The notes: generated from the sequence alone by a model not told the origin. Numbered from the stretch's first letter, positions 1 through 5,381 are shown. The stretch: 6,548 bases of DNA from Syntrophomonadaceae bacterium (GCA_029907055.1 JARYMO010000085.1:1-6548), one strand, 5' to 3'. Translations and numbers: made by a program.

Positions 1-217
1 GGCTTCCATACACCGCCTGCGAGGCCGCAGTGGGGTCCATGACTAACCGGGCGTGGCCAGCGAAGGGGGAATCTTCCGGGGACGCCGGCGATGCCGGCCT
101 GGGTTGCCCGCCTTCCAGCAGCGGCCGGTGGGCGTGGGCGCAAGGAGCGACCGCCAGCAGGACGGCCAGTACCGCCAGTAGCAACATCCCCCGGAGTGTC
201 CCTGCCACCTTCCGCAC
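1..217 (-). CDS. Secreted protein of unknown function, N-terminal part only
   Basis: The gene runs off the left edge; 72 residues are visible. They form a clear Sec signal peptide: a basic start (residues 2-9, two Arg and one Lys), a Leu/Val/Ala-rich core (11-24) and an Ala-His-Ala signal peptidase I site at 27-29. A Pro/Ser-rich stretch follows (38-51), then a segment ending in a DPTAASQAVYG motif (61-71). I recall similar 'DP..SQ/SWAVYG' segments near the N-terminus of uncharacterised exported proteins, but cannot check this. The start chosen is GTG at 217-215, because a perfect AGGAGG lies 8 bases before it and it gives a normal-length signal peptide. An in-frame ATG at 262-260 overlaps the preceding stop codon (ATGA) and would add 15 charged residues, but lacks a spaced ribosome site. 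The function is unknown. The gene is last of four in the leftward group. Confidence 0.7.
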   Translation of the reverse strand, partial: MRKVAGTLRGMLLLAVLAVLLAVAPCAHAHRPLLEGGQPRPASPASPEDSPFAGHARLVMDPTAASQAVYGS

Positions 218-225
218 CCGCGGCG

Positions 226-231
226 CCTCCT
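226..231 (-). promoter_or_regulatory. Ribosome binding site that decides the start of the secreted protein
   Basis: AGGAGG on the minus strand (inside the longer purine run at 226-235) sits 8 bases upstream of the GTG at 217-215. This is the best-spaced site in the region and favours that start over the ATG at 262-260, which overlaps the upstream stop codon. Confidence 0.6.
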
Positions 232-258
232 CTCCGCGCGCGACCTTTCCCCGTGCCT

Positions 259-615
259 TCATCTCCGGGTGAAGGCCACGATGAGGGCGGCCAACAGCGC
301 CAGCAGGCCGGCCCCGATGATGATGGCCCGCGCCCTCCACTGCTGCGAGGTCATGTCGGCGAGGGCACGTCGGTTGGCCTCCCAGCGGTCGCGGTGCATC
401 CAGGCGATGAGCATCAGCACTGCCCCCACCAGGCTGAGCACCGCGCTATCGAGCGGAAAGCCCAGGGCCAGCCACAACAGGCCCATGATGAAGAGGGAGT
501 AGTAGTCGGGGCCGCGCGAGGGGCCCTTGTGGCTGAAGAACACGTAGAGGGTGAGGAGGGCCACCATGACCAGCATGATGACGACGGAGACCAGCGTCCA
601 TCCGGTTGTGTCCAC
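259..615 (-). CDS. Small multi-pass membrane protein, unknown family
   Basis: This 118-residue protein is dominated by hydrophobic segments at about residues 6-27, 38-55, 57-73 and 96-114, so three or four membrane helices are likely. A short polar loop (28-37, with Lys and Arg) lies between the first two. A strongly charged loop (74-95, several Arg plus Asp/Glu) lies between the third and fourth, and the protein ends in two Arg. There are no cysteines and no catalytic motif I recognise. The start is GTG at 615-613, preceded by AAAGGAG (624-630) with an 8-base gap. It begins 23 bases after the metallophosphoesterase stop, and its own stop overlaps an ATG of the next frame, so it is very likely co-transcribed with both neighbours. 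Its place before a secreted protein hints at an envelope role, but nothing specific can be concluded. Confidence 0.8.
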   Translation of the reverse strand: MDTTGWTLVSVVIMLVMVALLTLYVFFSHKGPSRGPDYYSLFIMGLLWLALGFPLDSAVLSLVGAVLMLIAWMHRDRWEANRRALADMTSQQWRARAIIIGAGLLALLAALIVAFTRR

Positions 616-638
616 GGGCGTTGCTCCTTTCCCGGCGC

Positions 639-1301
639 TCAGCGCTCGATGGCTTCCCAGGTCCGACCGGGGGTGTCCAGCACAAAACCGCGCAGCCGCT
701 GCCGTCGAGGGTCGCAGGCGGCGTTGAGGACCAGCGTGGACCCGATGACATCAGCACCGTAGGCCTCGTGGATGTGCCCGCAGCACCAGGCCAGCGGTTG
801 CACGCGCTCGATGTACTGGCGGGCGGCCAGGCTGCCGGCGTGCTGGCCGCCGGTCGTCAGGTCCACCGCCCGGAAGGGAGGCGCGTGGGCGACCACGATG
901 CTGTGCGGGCCGGCCTCCAGTTTCCACAGTTCCTGCTGCAGGCGCTGGAAGGAGGCCTCCCGGTGGCTGCGGAAGGGGGTGCGGTTGACCAGCTCGAAGG
1001 CCAGCAGCTGCGGGTGCTGCTGGAAGGGCAGGTAGTACGGATCACCCGGCTCGGCCTCGATGAAGTCCATGTTGCCCAGTATGTACCAGGCGGGACAGGG
1101 CAGGGAAGCCAGCAGCGCGCGCAGGGCCTGCAGGTCCTCGCGTTGCCGCTGCAGCAGCTCGTTGGCGGTGCGGGTGCGGTGCTGGCCGGTGACGTCGCCG
1201 CAGACCACTGCAGCGTCCACCGGGATGTCCGCCAGCACCGAGGCCAGCTTTTCCCCCAGCACCGGGCTGCCGTGCAGGTCGCTGGTGACGAACAACCGCA
1301 T
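639..1301 (-). CDS. Calcineurin-like metallophosphoesterase
   Basis: This 220-residue protein belongs to the two-metal phosphoesterase superfamily. The metal-binding motifs appear in the expected order: SDLHG (Asp8, His10), CGDVTG (Asp36), GNMD (Asn77), AHAPP (His139) and GHIH (His176, His178). It is a soluble, single-domain protein with no signal peptide. In the usual GNH[DE] motif the His acts in catalysis; here residue 78 is Met. Small YfcE/MJ0936-type enzymes have Cys at this place, so activity is not excluded, but the preferred substrate may be a phosphodiester rather than a monoester. The open frame extends to an ATG at 1361-1359. I chose the ATG at 1301-1299 because AGGGGGTG lies 9 bases before it and because members of this family start directly with the first beta strand (MRLFVTSDLHG). 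The gene lies just after the 290-residue protein in the same leftward group. The substrate is unknown. Confidence 0.9.
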   Translation of the reverse strand: MRLFVTSDLHGSPVLGEKLASVLADIPVDAAVVCGDVTGQHRTRTANELLQRQREDLQALRALLASLPCPAWYILGNMDFIEAEPGDPYYLPFQQHPQLLAFELVNRTPFRSHREASFQRLQQELWKLEAGPHSIVVAHAPPFRAVDLTTGGQHAGSLAARQYIERVQPLAWCCGHIHEAYGADVIGSTLVLNAACDPRRQRLRGFVLDTPGRTWEAIER

Positions 1302-1367
1302 GCCAGCCCTCACCCCCTGGTCGGCCGCTGCCATCCCTGCCGGGGAACCAGGCGCTGCCATCCCGGC

Positions 1368-2240
1368 TCAGCCCTGCTGCCGCAGGGCCTCTTCCACCAG
1401 CGCCTTCAGTTCCTCTTTCTCGAAGTACGTGCCGCGGCGGGCGGCCATGCGCTGCAGGTAGGGCAGGTAGTCCAGGTTGCGGCCGAAGGTCGCCACGTAG
1501 GCCCGGATCCACCCGTCACGGGTGGGGGTGGCGATGAGCCAGGGGTTGGCCAGCTTGAAGGAGCGCTCGAACTGCTCGTCCTGCTCGGCCAGCAGCTCGT
1601 CCTTGACCATGATGCGCAGGTCGCCCAGCAGGTGCTCGACGGCCTGCACCCTGACCCCCTTTTCGCGCAGGCGGGCCTTGAGCGCGATGATGTCCTCGTG
1701 CATGTAGGAAAAGCTGCGCGCCCACACCTCGGCGTCCTGGTGCTTGGGGCGCTTGCGCACGCCGTACTTCTCCAGCAGCCCGCGCAGCTTGTCGTCGTTG
1801 ATGTCGTAGTACAGCAGTCCCAGGGCCACCTGGTGCTCCTCCAGCGTCTTCTCCAGGGCCTGCATGTCCTTGAGCGGGATGTCCACCTCGCGGGGCCACT
1901 CGTCGCGCGGGTGCCGGTAGCGGGCCACGAACTCCACGATGTAGGGACGGGCGGCCTGGAAGATGCGTTCGTTCAGTTCCTCGCGGACAATGGTGAGCAG
2001 GTTGTCGGGGACCTTGATCTTCTGCTCGCGCAGGTGGGCGGCGATGGTGTCGGCGATGTTGATGGTATCGCGGCGGACGATCTCGCGCCGGTCCAGTCCC
2101 CCGAACATGTCCTCCTCGGCGCCCATGCTCAGCCAGGTGGACATCAGCCGCTCCAGGTGCTGGTCCAGGTACTCGCCGACCGCCGCCCTCACATCAGCGC
2201 CCTTTTCCGGCTTGGCCTTGAAACGGTCCAGGAAAGTCAC
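1368..2240 (-). CDS. Cysteine-free helical cytoplasmic protein, family not recognised
   Basis: I do not recognise this 290-residue protein. It has no signal peptide or membrane helix and contains no cysteine. It is rich in Glu, Lys, Arg and Leu, with long predicted helices: about residues 14-38, 50-75, 80-107, 122-142, 177-197, 199-232 and 273-287. Distinctive conserved-looking blocks are the Trp/Tyr/Pro-containing stretch at 98-117 (ARPYIVEF...RHPRDEWP), LYYDIND at 143-149, and ANPWLIATPTRDGW at 231-244. The start is GTG at 2240-2238, with AAAGGAG (2250-2256) 9 bases upstream. It is first in the leftward group, directly before the metallophosphoesterase, and divergent from the DUF362 gene. 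Good start signals and a long open frame with natural protein composition make it a real gene. Possible roles such as scaffold or regulatory protein are guesses only. Confidence 0.85.
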   Translation of the reverse strand: MTFLDRFKAKPEKGADVRAAVGEYLDQHLERLMSTWLSMGAEEDMFGGLDRREIVRRDTINIADTIAAHLREQKIKVPDNLLTIVREELNERIFQAARPYIVEFVARYRHPRDEWPREVDIPLKDMQALEKTLEEHQVALGLLYYDINDDKLRGLLEKYGVRKRPKHQDAEVWARSFSYMHEDIIALKARLREKGVRVQAVEHLLGDLRIMVKDELLAEQDEQFERSFKLANPWLIATPTRDGWIRAYVATFGRNLDYLPYLQRMAARRGTYFEKEELKALVEEALRQQG

Positions 2241-2373
2241 AGCGGCCCACTCCTTTGCCCTGGTTGCGTCACCACTCTACCGCATAGATTCGCCGGCGGC
2301 GGGCAAATCCCTTCTCCGCAGGCGTGAAAGGGGCGGTCGCGGGGGGCGACGGCGGAGACCGGCCCGCTGCCGG

Positions 2374-2412
2374 GGGAGGGGTCAGCCGGGCATCGCCGTG
2401 CGGCTGCCTCCC
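2374..2412. other. GC-rich bulged stem-loop
   Basis: GGGAGG (2374-2379) and CAGCCG (2383-2388) pair with CGGCTG (2401-2406) and CCTCCC (2407-2412). This gives 12 base pairs with a 3-base bulge and a 12-base loop. A second hairpin, GCGGGG-GCGT-CCCCGC, lies at 2432-2447. Neither has a T-tract on either strand. Such pairing can arise by chance in DNA this GC-rich, so a function is uncertain. Confidence 0.3.
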
Positions 2413-2538
2413 GGCCCCTGGATTGGCCGCTGCGGGGGCGTCCCCGCCCTGCCGCGGCGGCGGACTTCGAGGCGGGCGGCGCGGAATGCATCCCGGCGCG
2501 TGCCGTGGGTCCGGGCAGCCGGGAAGGGACGGGGGGTG

Positions 2539-2547
2539 TGGTAGAAT
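2539..2547 (+). promoter_or_regulatory. Extended -10 promoter candidate for the DUF362-polyferredoxin pair
   Basis: TGGTAGAAT reads as an extended -10 element: TG, one base, then TAGAAT, which has one mismatch to TATAAT. There is no good -35 hexamer 17 bases upstream, as is common for extended -10 promoters. It lies in the only AT-richer patch of the intergenic region, predicts a start near 2554, and points toward the DUF362 gene. Confidence 0.4.
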
Positions 2548-2556
2548 GGAAGCAAG

Positions 2557-2571
2557 GAACATGATATGTTC
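2557..2571. promoter_or_regulatory. Perfect inverted repeat, operator candidate
   Basis: GAACAT-GAT-ATGTTC is a 6+6 base perfect palindrome with a 3-base centre. It lies at roughly +4 to +18 relative to the predicted start, a classic place for a repressor to block transcription. The half-sites resemble the GAAC...GTTC of Gram-positive LexA sites, but the spacing is 7 bases instead of 4, so I do not call it a LexA box. The cognate regulator is not in the window. Confidence 0.4.
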
Positions 2572-2680
2572 GGTTGCTGGCAGGGAACACAGCCGACGGG
2601 GGAAGCGTGCAAGATCCGGTCCGCGCTGCAGGGAAGGCGCGGGCCCCGGCGTCAGGCGCGCAGTCCGCAAGGAGCGCGCG

Positions 2681-2687
2681 AAGGGGG
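2681..2687 (+). promoter_or_regulatory. Ribosome binding site favouring the 2695 start
   Basis: AAGGGGG ends 7 bases before the ATG at 2695 and only 1 base before the ATG at 2689. An AAGGAG at 2669-2674 lies 14 bases before 2689, which is too far for good use. This favours 2695 as the start, though two residues either way do not change the protein. Confidence 0.5.
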
Positions 2688-2694
2688 CATGGGC

Positions 2695-3669
2695 ATGCAC
2701 CGGAGAGATTTCGTGAAGCTGGCGGCCCTGGTGGCATTGCTGCCCGGCGAGTTGGCCGGGTGTTTCGGAATCGGGGAGGAACAGGGGGTGAGCAGGGCAC
2801 CGGCGGTGGTGGCATCGGCAGAAGCCGCCGAGCCGGCCAAGCCATTGCCGGCGATGGCAGTGGCCTACGGCAAGGGGGCGGGAGCGCTGCTTGACACCGG
2901 ACTGGCAGCCATGGGAGGCCTGAAGAGGTTCGTGAGCCGCGGCGCCAGGGTGGTCATCAAGGCCAACTTCAGCATGCCGCGCGAGCCCAAGGTGGCAGCC
3001 AACACCGATCCCCAGCTGGTGGCCGAACTGGTGCGCAGGTGCCTGAAGGCGGGGGCGAGCACGGTGACGGTGGTGGACCACCCGGCCAGCAATTCCGCCA
3101 TCTGCCTGCAACTGACCGGCATCCGCAAGGCGGTGGAGGCGGTGGGCGGCAAGGTGCGCACCCTCGACCAGCTCACGCGCGAAGACTACGTGAAAGTCAC
3201 CCTGAAGGGGCCCACCCTTACCTCGGCCTACTACTCGCGGGCGGCCCTGGAGGCTGACCTGCTCATCAATTTCCCCATCCTCAAGCACCATGCCTCCACC
3301 AAGGTCACCATCGGCCTGAAGAACCTGATGGGCCTGGTGTGGGACCGGCAGGTGATGCACCGCACCGACCTGGAACGCACCATCGCCGAGCTGGCTGCCT
3401 TCAAGCAGCCCCACCTGACCGTCCTTGACGCCACCCGCGGGCTGGTCGACCACGGCCCGATGGGCCCGGGCACGGTCAAGGAGTGGAACCGGGTGGTGTT
3501 CAGCACCCGCATGCTGGAACTGGACGCCTACGGCGCCCAGCTCTTCGGGCTGAAGCCGGCGGCCGTCGACCACCTGCGCATCGCGGCCGAGCTCGGGGTG
3601 GGCACGCTGGACTGGGCAGCCCTGAAGCCGGTGTGGGCCAGGGTCCCGGAACCGGTGGCCAAGGGCTGA
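2695..3669 (+). CDS. DUF362 domain protein, Tat-exported lipoprotein
   Basis: This 324-residue protein starts with a textbook twin-arginine signal, RRDFVK at residues 3-8. A hydrophobic stretch (9-17) follows, then the lipobox LAGC (20-23), so it should be exported folded and lipid-anchored at Cys23. A Ser/Ala/Pro linker (31-53) precedes the DUF362 (PF04015) core. Core landmarks are VVIKANF (86-92), NTDPQLV (103-109), a GAS-TVTVVD strand (120-128), INFPILKHH...KVTIGLKNLMGL (191-214), VLDATRG (243-249) and LDAYGAQLFG (276-285). Many DUF362 proteins carry a ferredoxin segment; this one does not. It has only three cysteines, at 23, 116 and 137, and no CxxCxxC pattern. The family has no generally accepted reaction. 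The polyferredoxin gene starts 82 bases downstream on the same strand, so co-transcription and partnership are likely. An open frame back to 2566 exists but has no suitable ribosome site, and its extra residues look noncoding. Confidence 0.9.
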   Translation: MHRRDFVKLAALVALLPGELAGCFGIGEEQGVSRAPAVVASAEAAEPAKPLPAMAVAYGKGAGALLDTGLAAMGGLKRFVSRGARVVIKANFSMPREPKVAANTDPQLVAELVRRCLKAGASTVTVVDHPASNSAICLQLTGIRKAVEAVGGKVRTLDQLTREDYVKVTLKGPTLTSAYYSRAALEADLLINFPILKHHASTKVTIGLKNLMGLVWDRQVMHRTDLERTIAELAAFKQPHLTVLDATRGLVDHGPMGPGTVKEWNRVVFSTRMLELDAYGAQLFGLKPAAVDHLRIAAELGVGTLDWAALKPVWARVPEPVAKG

Positions 3670-3740
3670 ACGGCGCGGCATCACGGGACGCGGGACTGAA
3701 CAATCAGTGGCCTTGATGCCCCAGACGTCATGGGGCGGCG

Positions 3741-3746
3741 AGGAGG
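3741..3746 (+). promoter_or_regulatory. Ribosome binding site of the polyferredoxin gene
   Basis: AGGAGG lies 5 bases before the ATG at 3752. The frame also opens at a GTG at 3707, which has no ribosome site before it, so 3752 is taken as the start. Confidence 0.65.
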
Positions 3747-3751
3747 TAGCG

Positions 3752-5206
3752 ATGGAGGACAGAACGGGGGTTTCGCCATGCACCGGCGGAGCACCGGGAG
3801 GGAGCGGGGCAGCGATGATGCCCCGCCTGCGTTACTGGCGCACGGTGGTCCCCGCCCTGGCGCTGGGGCTGTTCGTGCTGCTGGTGCTGAGGCTGCGCTA
3901 CCCGCTGCCGGGCGACGCGGCGGTGCTGACATGGCTGTCCCGGCTGGACCCCCTGCTGGCGCTGCGACAGTCGCTGCTGGAGGGCGGCCTGGTGTCCTGG
4001 GCCTGGCTGCCCGGGCTGGTGCTGCTCATCACCCTGGTGGACGGCCGGGTGTTCTGCGGCTGGCTGTGCCCGATGGGTGCGCTGCTCAACCTCCTGCACA
4101 GCCTGCGCGAGGCGCTGGGGAAGCGCTGGCCGGGGGCCAGGAGGGTGCAGGCGGTCCTCTCCTGGCCCTCCTACACCTGGCTGGCCGTGGTGGTGGCAAT
4201 GCTGGTGATGGGCAGCAGTCTCCCCCTGGCCCTGACCCCCTTTTCGCTGCTGGGGCACGAGGTGACACGCCTGTGGATGGGCAGGGTGCCCTGGGTGCTG
4301 CTGTTGCTGGCAGCGGTGGGCGTGGCCTGGTTTCCCCGCGCCTGGTGCACCTATGCCTGTCCCACCGGGCTGGCGCTGGCAGCGGTGGCCCGGCTGCGCT
4401 GGTGGCGCCTGCGCGCGGGGGGTGCGTGCACCAGCTGCGGCGCCTGCCAGCGCCACTGCCCGGTGGGAGCGCTGCGCGGCACTCCCGCGCCGGTGGGCGA
4501 GCAGTGCGTGCTGTGCGGGCGCTGCTGGGAGGACTGTCCGCGGGGAGCGATGGAATGGCAGGCCGGGTGGTCGGCGCCGCCCGAAGGTGCAGGGGCGGAC
4601 CCGGAGTGGACGCGCCGCCAGCTGGTGGGCGGGGCAGCAGCAGGCCTCCTGGGGCTGGCGCTGTGGCAGCAGCTGGGGGAGCCCGCGGTGGGGACGCCGC
4701 TGCGGCCGCCGGGAGGGCAGGACGAGCTGGACTTTGCCGCCCGCTGCCTGCGCTGCGGGCGTTGCGTGAAGGTGTGTCCGACCCGGGCGCTGGAGCCCAT
4801 GCCCCTGGCCGCCGGACTGCTGGTGTTCGACACCCCGGAGTTCATTCCCCGGCAGGGGCGCTGCGAGTTGTGCATGCTGTGCCAGCAGGTGTGTCCCACC
4901 CAGGCCATCCGCCCGGTGCCCCTGGAGCGGCTGCGCATCGGCACGGCCGTCATCGACCGCACCCGTTGCCTGAACTGGATCGGCAAGACCAAGTGCCTGC
5001 TGTGCGCCGAGCAGTGCCCGCTGGCGGCCATTGCCATCGACGGCCGCGAGCGGCCTCACGTCGACGCGGGGCTGTGCGTGGGCTGCGGGGCGTGCGAGAA
5101 CGGGTGCCCGGTGGAAGGGGAGGCGGCGGTGAGGGTGTATCCAGGGAACGGTCCCGGCCAGGCCGGCGGGCGGCGGAGACGGAGCGGCTGGCAGGCAGCG
5201 CGCTGA
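3752..5206 (+). CDS. NapH-NapG-like fused polyferredoxin with an internal twin-arginine segment
   Basis: This is a 484-residue iron-sulfur membrane protein. The first half resembles NapH: membrane helices at about 31-47, 84-97, 141-158 and 181-196, with CGWLCP (102-107) and CTYACP (199-204) motifs on the predicted cytoplasmic side. Two [4Fe-4S] sites follow (Cys226/229/232/236 and 252/255/258/262). TRRQLV (287-292) and a hydrophobic helix to about 306 form a Tat-like signal in mid-protein. The second half resembles NapG, with four sites: Cys332/335/338/342, 371/374/377/381, 406/415/418/422 (the NapG-style CLNW...C spacing) and 442/445/448/452. So 28 of 29 cysteines sit in motifs; only Cys10 is unassigned. 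The C-terminus is basic. Family knowledge suggests quinol-linked electron transfer, with the last four clusters outside the membrane. No NapA, NapB or NapC gene is present, so the acceptor is unknown; the upstream DUF362 lipoprotein is the obvious candidate partner. Confidence 0.9.
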   Translation: MEDRTGVSPCTGGAPGGSGAAMMPRLRYWRTVVPALALGLFVLLVLRLRYPLPGDAAVLTWLSRLDPLLALRQSLLEGGLVSWAWLPGLVLLITLVDGRVFCGWLCPMGALLNLLHSLREALGKRWPGARRVQAVLSWPSYTWLAVVVAMLVMGSSLPLALTPFSLLGHEVTRLWMGRVPWVLLLLAAVGVAWFPRAWCTYACPTGLALAAVARLRWWRLRAGGACTSCGACQRHCPVGALRGTPAPVGEQCVLCGRCWEDCPRGAMEWQAGWSAPPEGAGADPEWTRRQLVGGAAAGLLGLALWQQLGEPAVGTPLRPPGGQDELDFAARCLRCGRCVKVCPTRALEPMPLAAGLLVFDTPEFIPRQGRCELCMLCQQVCPTQAIRPVPLERLRIGTAVIDRTRCLNWIGKTKCLLCAEQCPLAAIAIDGRERPHVDAGLCVGCGACENGCPVEGEAAVRVYPGNGPGQAGGRRRRSGWQAAR

Positions 5207-5220
5207 GCCGTCAGCCGCGC
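5198..5220. terminator. Hairpin between convergent genes, possible two-way terminator
   Basis: GCGCGCTGA (5198-5206) pairs with TCAGCCGCGC (5211-5220), giving nine base pairs with one bulged base (C5216) around a GCCG loop. The two arms contain the stop codons of the two convergent genes. There is no T-tract on either side, so it is not a standard intrinsic terminator. It could still slow polymerase or protect both mRNA ends. Confidence 0.4.
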
Positions 5221-5312
5221 AGGGCGAACAGGAAGCCTACCATCAGCGCCACCAGGATGACGGTGACGACCGCGAAGACGATGAATCCAGCTCCGGGTTT
5301 CTGGCGGGTCAC
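5211..5312 (-). CDS. Very small single-helix membrane protein (33 residues)
   Basis: The frame reads from GTG at 5312-5310 to TGA at 5213-5211. Residues 2-5 are polar and basic (TRQK). One long hydrophobic helix spans about 9-30 (Ile, Val, Phe, Ala, Leu), and the end is Leu-Arg-Gly. A near-ideal ribosome site, GGAGGAGG (5321-5328), lies 8 bases before the start and is the strongest support that it is translated. It lies 69 bases downstream of the CorC-like gene on the same strand, so it may share its transcript. It ends 4 bases from the polyferredoxin stop, tail to tail. I do not recognise a family. It could be a small subunit or modulator of a membrane complex, but the sequence does not show which. 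Such proteins are often missed because of their length. Confidence 0.65.
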   Translation of the reverse strand: MTRQKPGAGFIVFAVVTVILVALMVGFLFALRG

Positions 5313-5320
5313 GGATGACA

Positions 5321-5328
5321 CCTCCTCC
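5321..5328 (-). promoter_or_regulatory. Strong ribosome binding site of the 33-residue protein
   Basis: GGAGGAGG on the minus strand, 8 bases before the GTG at 5312-5310. It is one of the strongest ribosome sites in the window, and it precedes an open frame that codes for a well-formed membrane helix. Confidence 0.6.
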
Positions 5329-5381
5329 GGCGGTCCTGGTCGGGCGGCTCTCTACCGTCCCGGGAAACCTGCGCGACGGCG

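Larger units (their letters stand above)
2241..2694. other. Divergent intergenic region without a gene
   Basis: This 454-base gap separates the leftward gene starting at 2240 from the rightward one at 2695. Open frames across it, on both strands, give Gly/Arg/Pro/Ala-rich translations typical of GC-rich noncoding DNA, so I call none. Most of it is extremely GC-rich, with a lone AT-richer patch at about 2541-2571 that holds the promoter and palindrome candidates listed separately. If transcription starts near 2554, the DUF362 mRNA has a leader of about 140 bases. No riboswitch class is recognisable in it, although a bulged stem could form around 2573-2598. For the leftward operon I find no convincing promoter close to 2240. 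A TATCAT on the minus strand (2567-2562) is a weak -10 candidate that would give a leader of about 310 bases. Confidence 0.7.

Noticed and set aside
606..2327. A 573-codon open frame on the plus strand opposite the phosphoesterase and 290-residue genes
   Set aside because: It is antisense to two genes with good start sites and motifs. Its translation is Gln/Val/Gly/Leu/His-rich without domains, as expected for a mirror frame in GC-rich coding DNA.
2557..2571. LexA (SOS) box
   Set aside because: The half-sites GAAC and GTTC fit, but they are separated by 7 bases rather than the 4 of Gram-positive LexA sites; kept only as a generic operator candidate.
2237..2845. Frames spanning the divergent region on both strands
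   Set aside because: Pro/Arg/Gly/Ala-biased translations, no ribosome sites, and overlap with the signal peptide of the DUF362 gene.
3695..3708. ACTGA-ACAA-TCAGT hairpin between the DUF362 and polyferredoxin genes as a terminator
   Set aside because: Only five weak pairs and no T-tract; the two genes look co-transcribed.
3728..5059. A 443-codon minus-strand frame opposite the polyferredoxin
   Set aside because: Gln/His/Pro-rich repetitive composition from the antisense of Cys, Gly and Leu codons; the opposite frame carries all cluster motifs.
3752..5206. Classical periplasmic nitrate reductase (nap) operon
   Set aside because: The protein resembles NapH and NapG, but no napA, napB, napC or napD is present, and the neighbour is a DUF362 gene.
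5342..5361. Stem-loop between the CorC-like gene and the 33-residue gene as a terminator
   Set aside because: Six GC pairs with a bulge but no T-tract on either strand; it is not enough to call, and chance pairing is common in this DNA.
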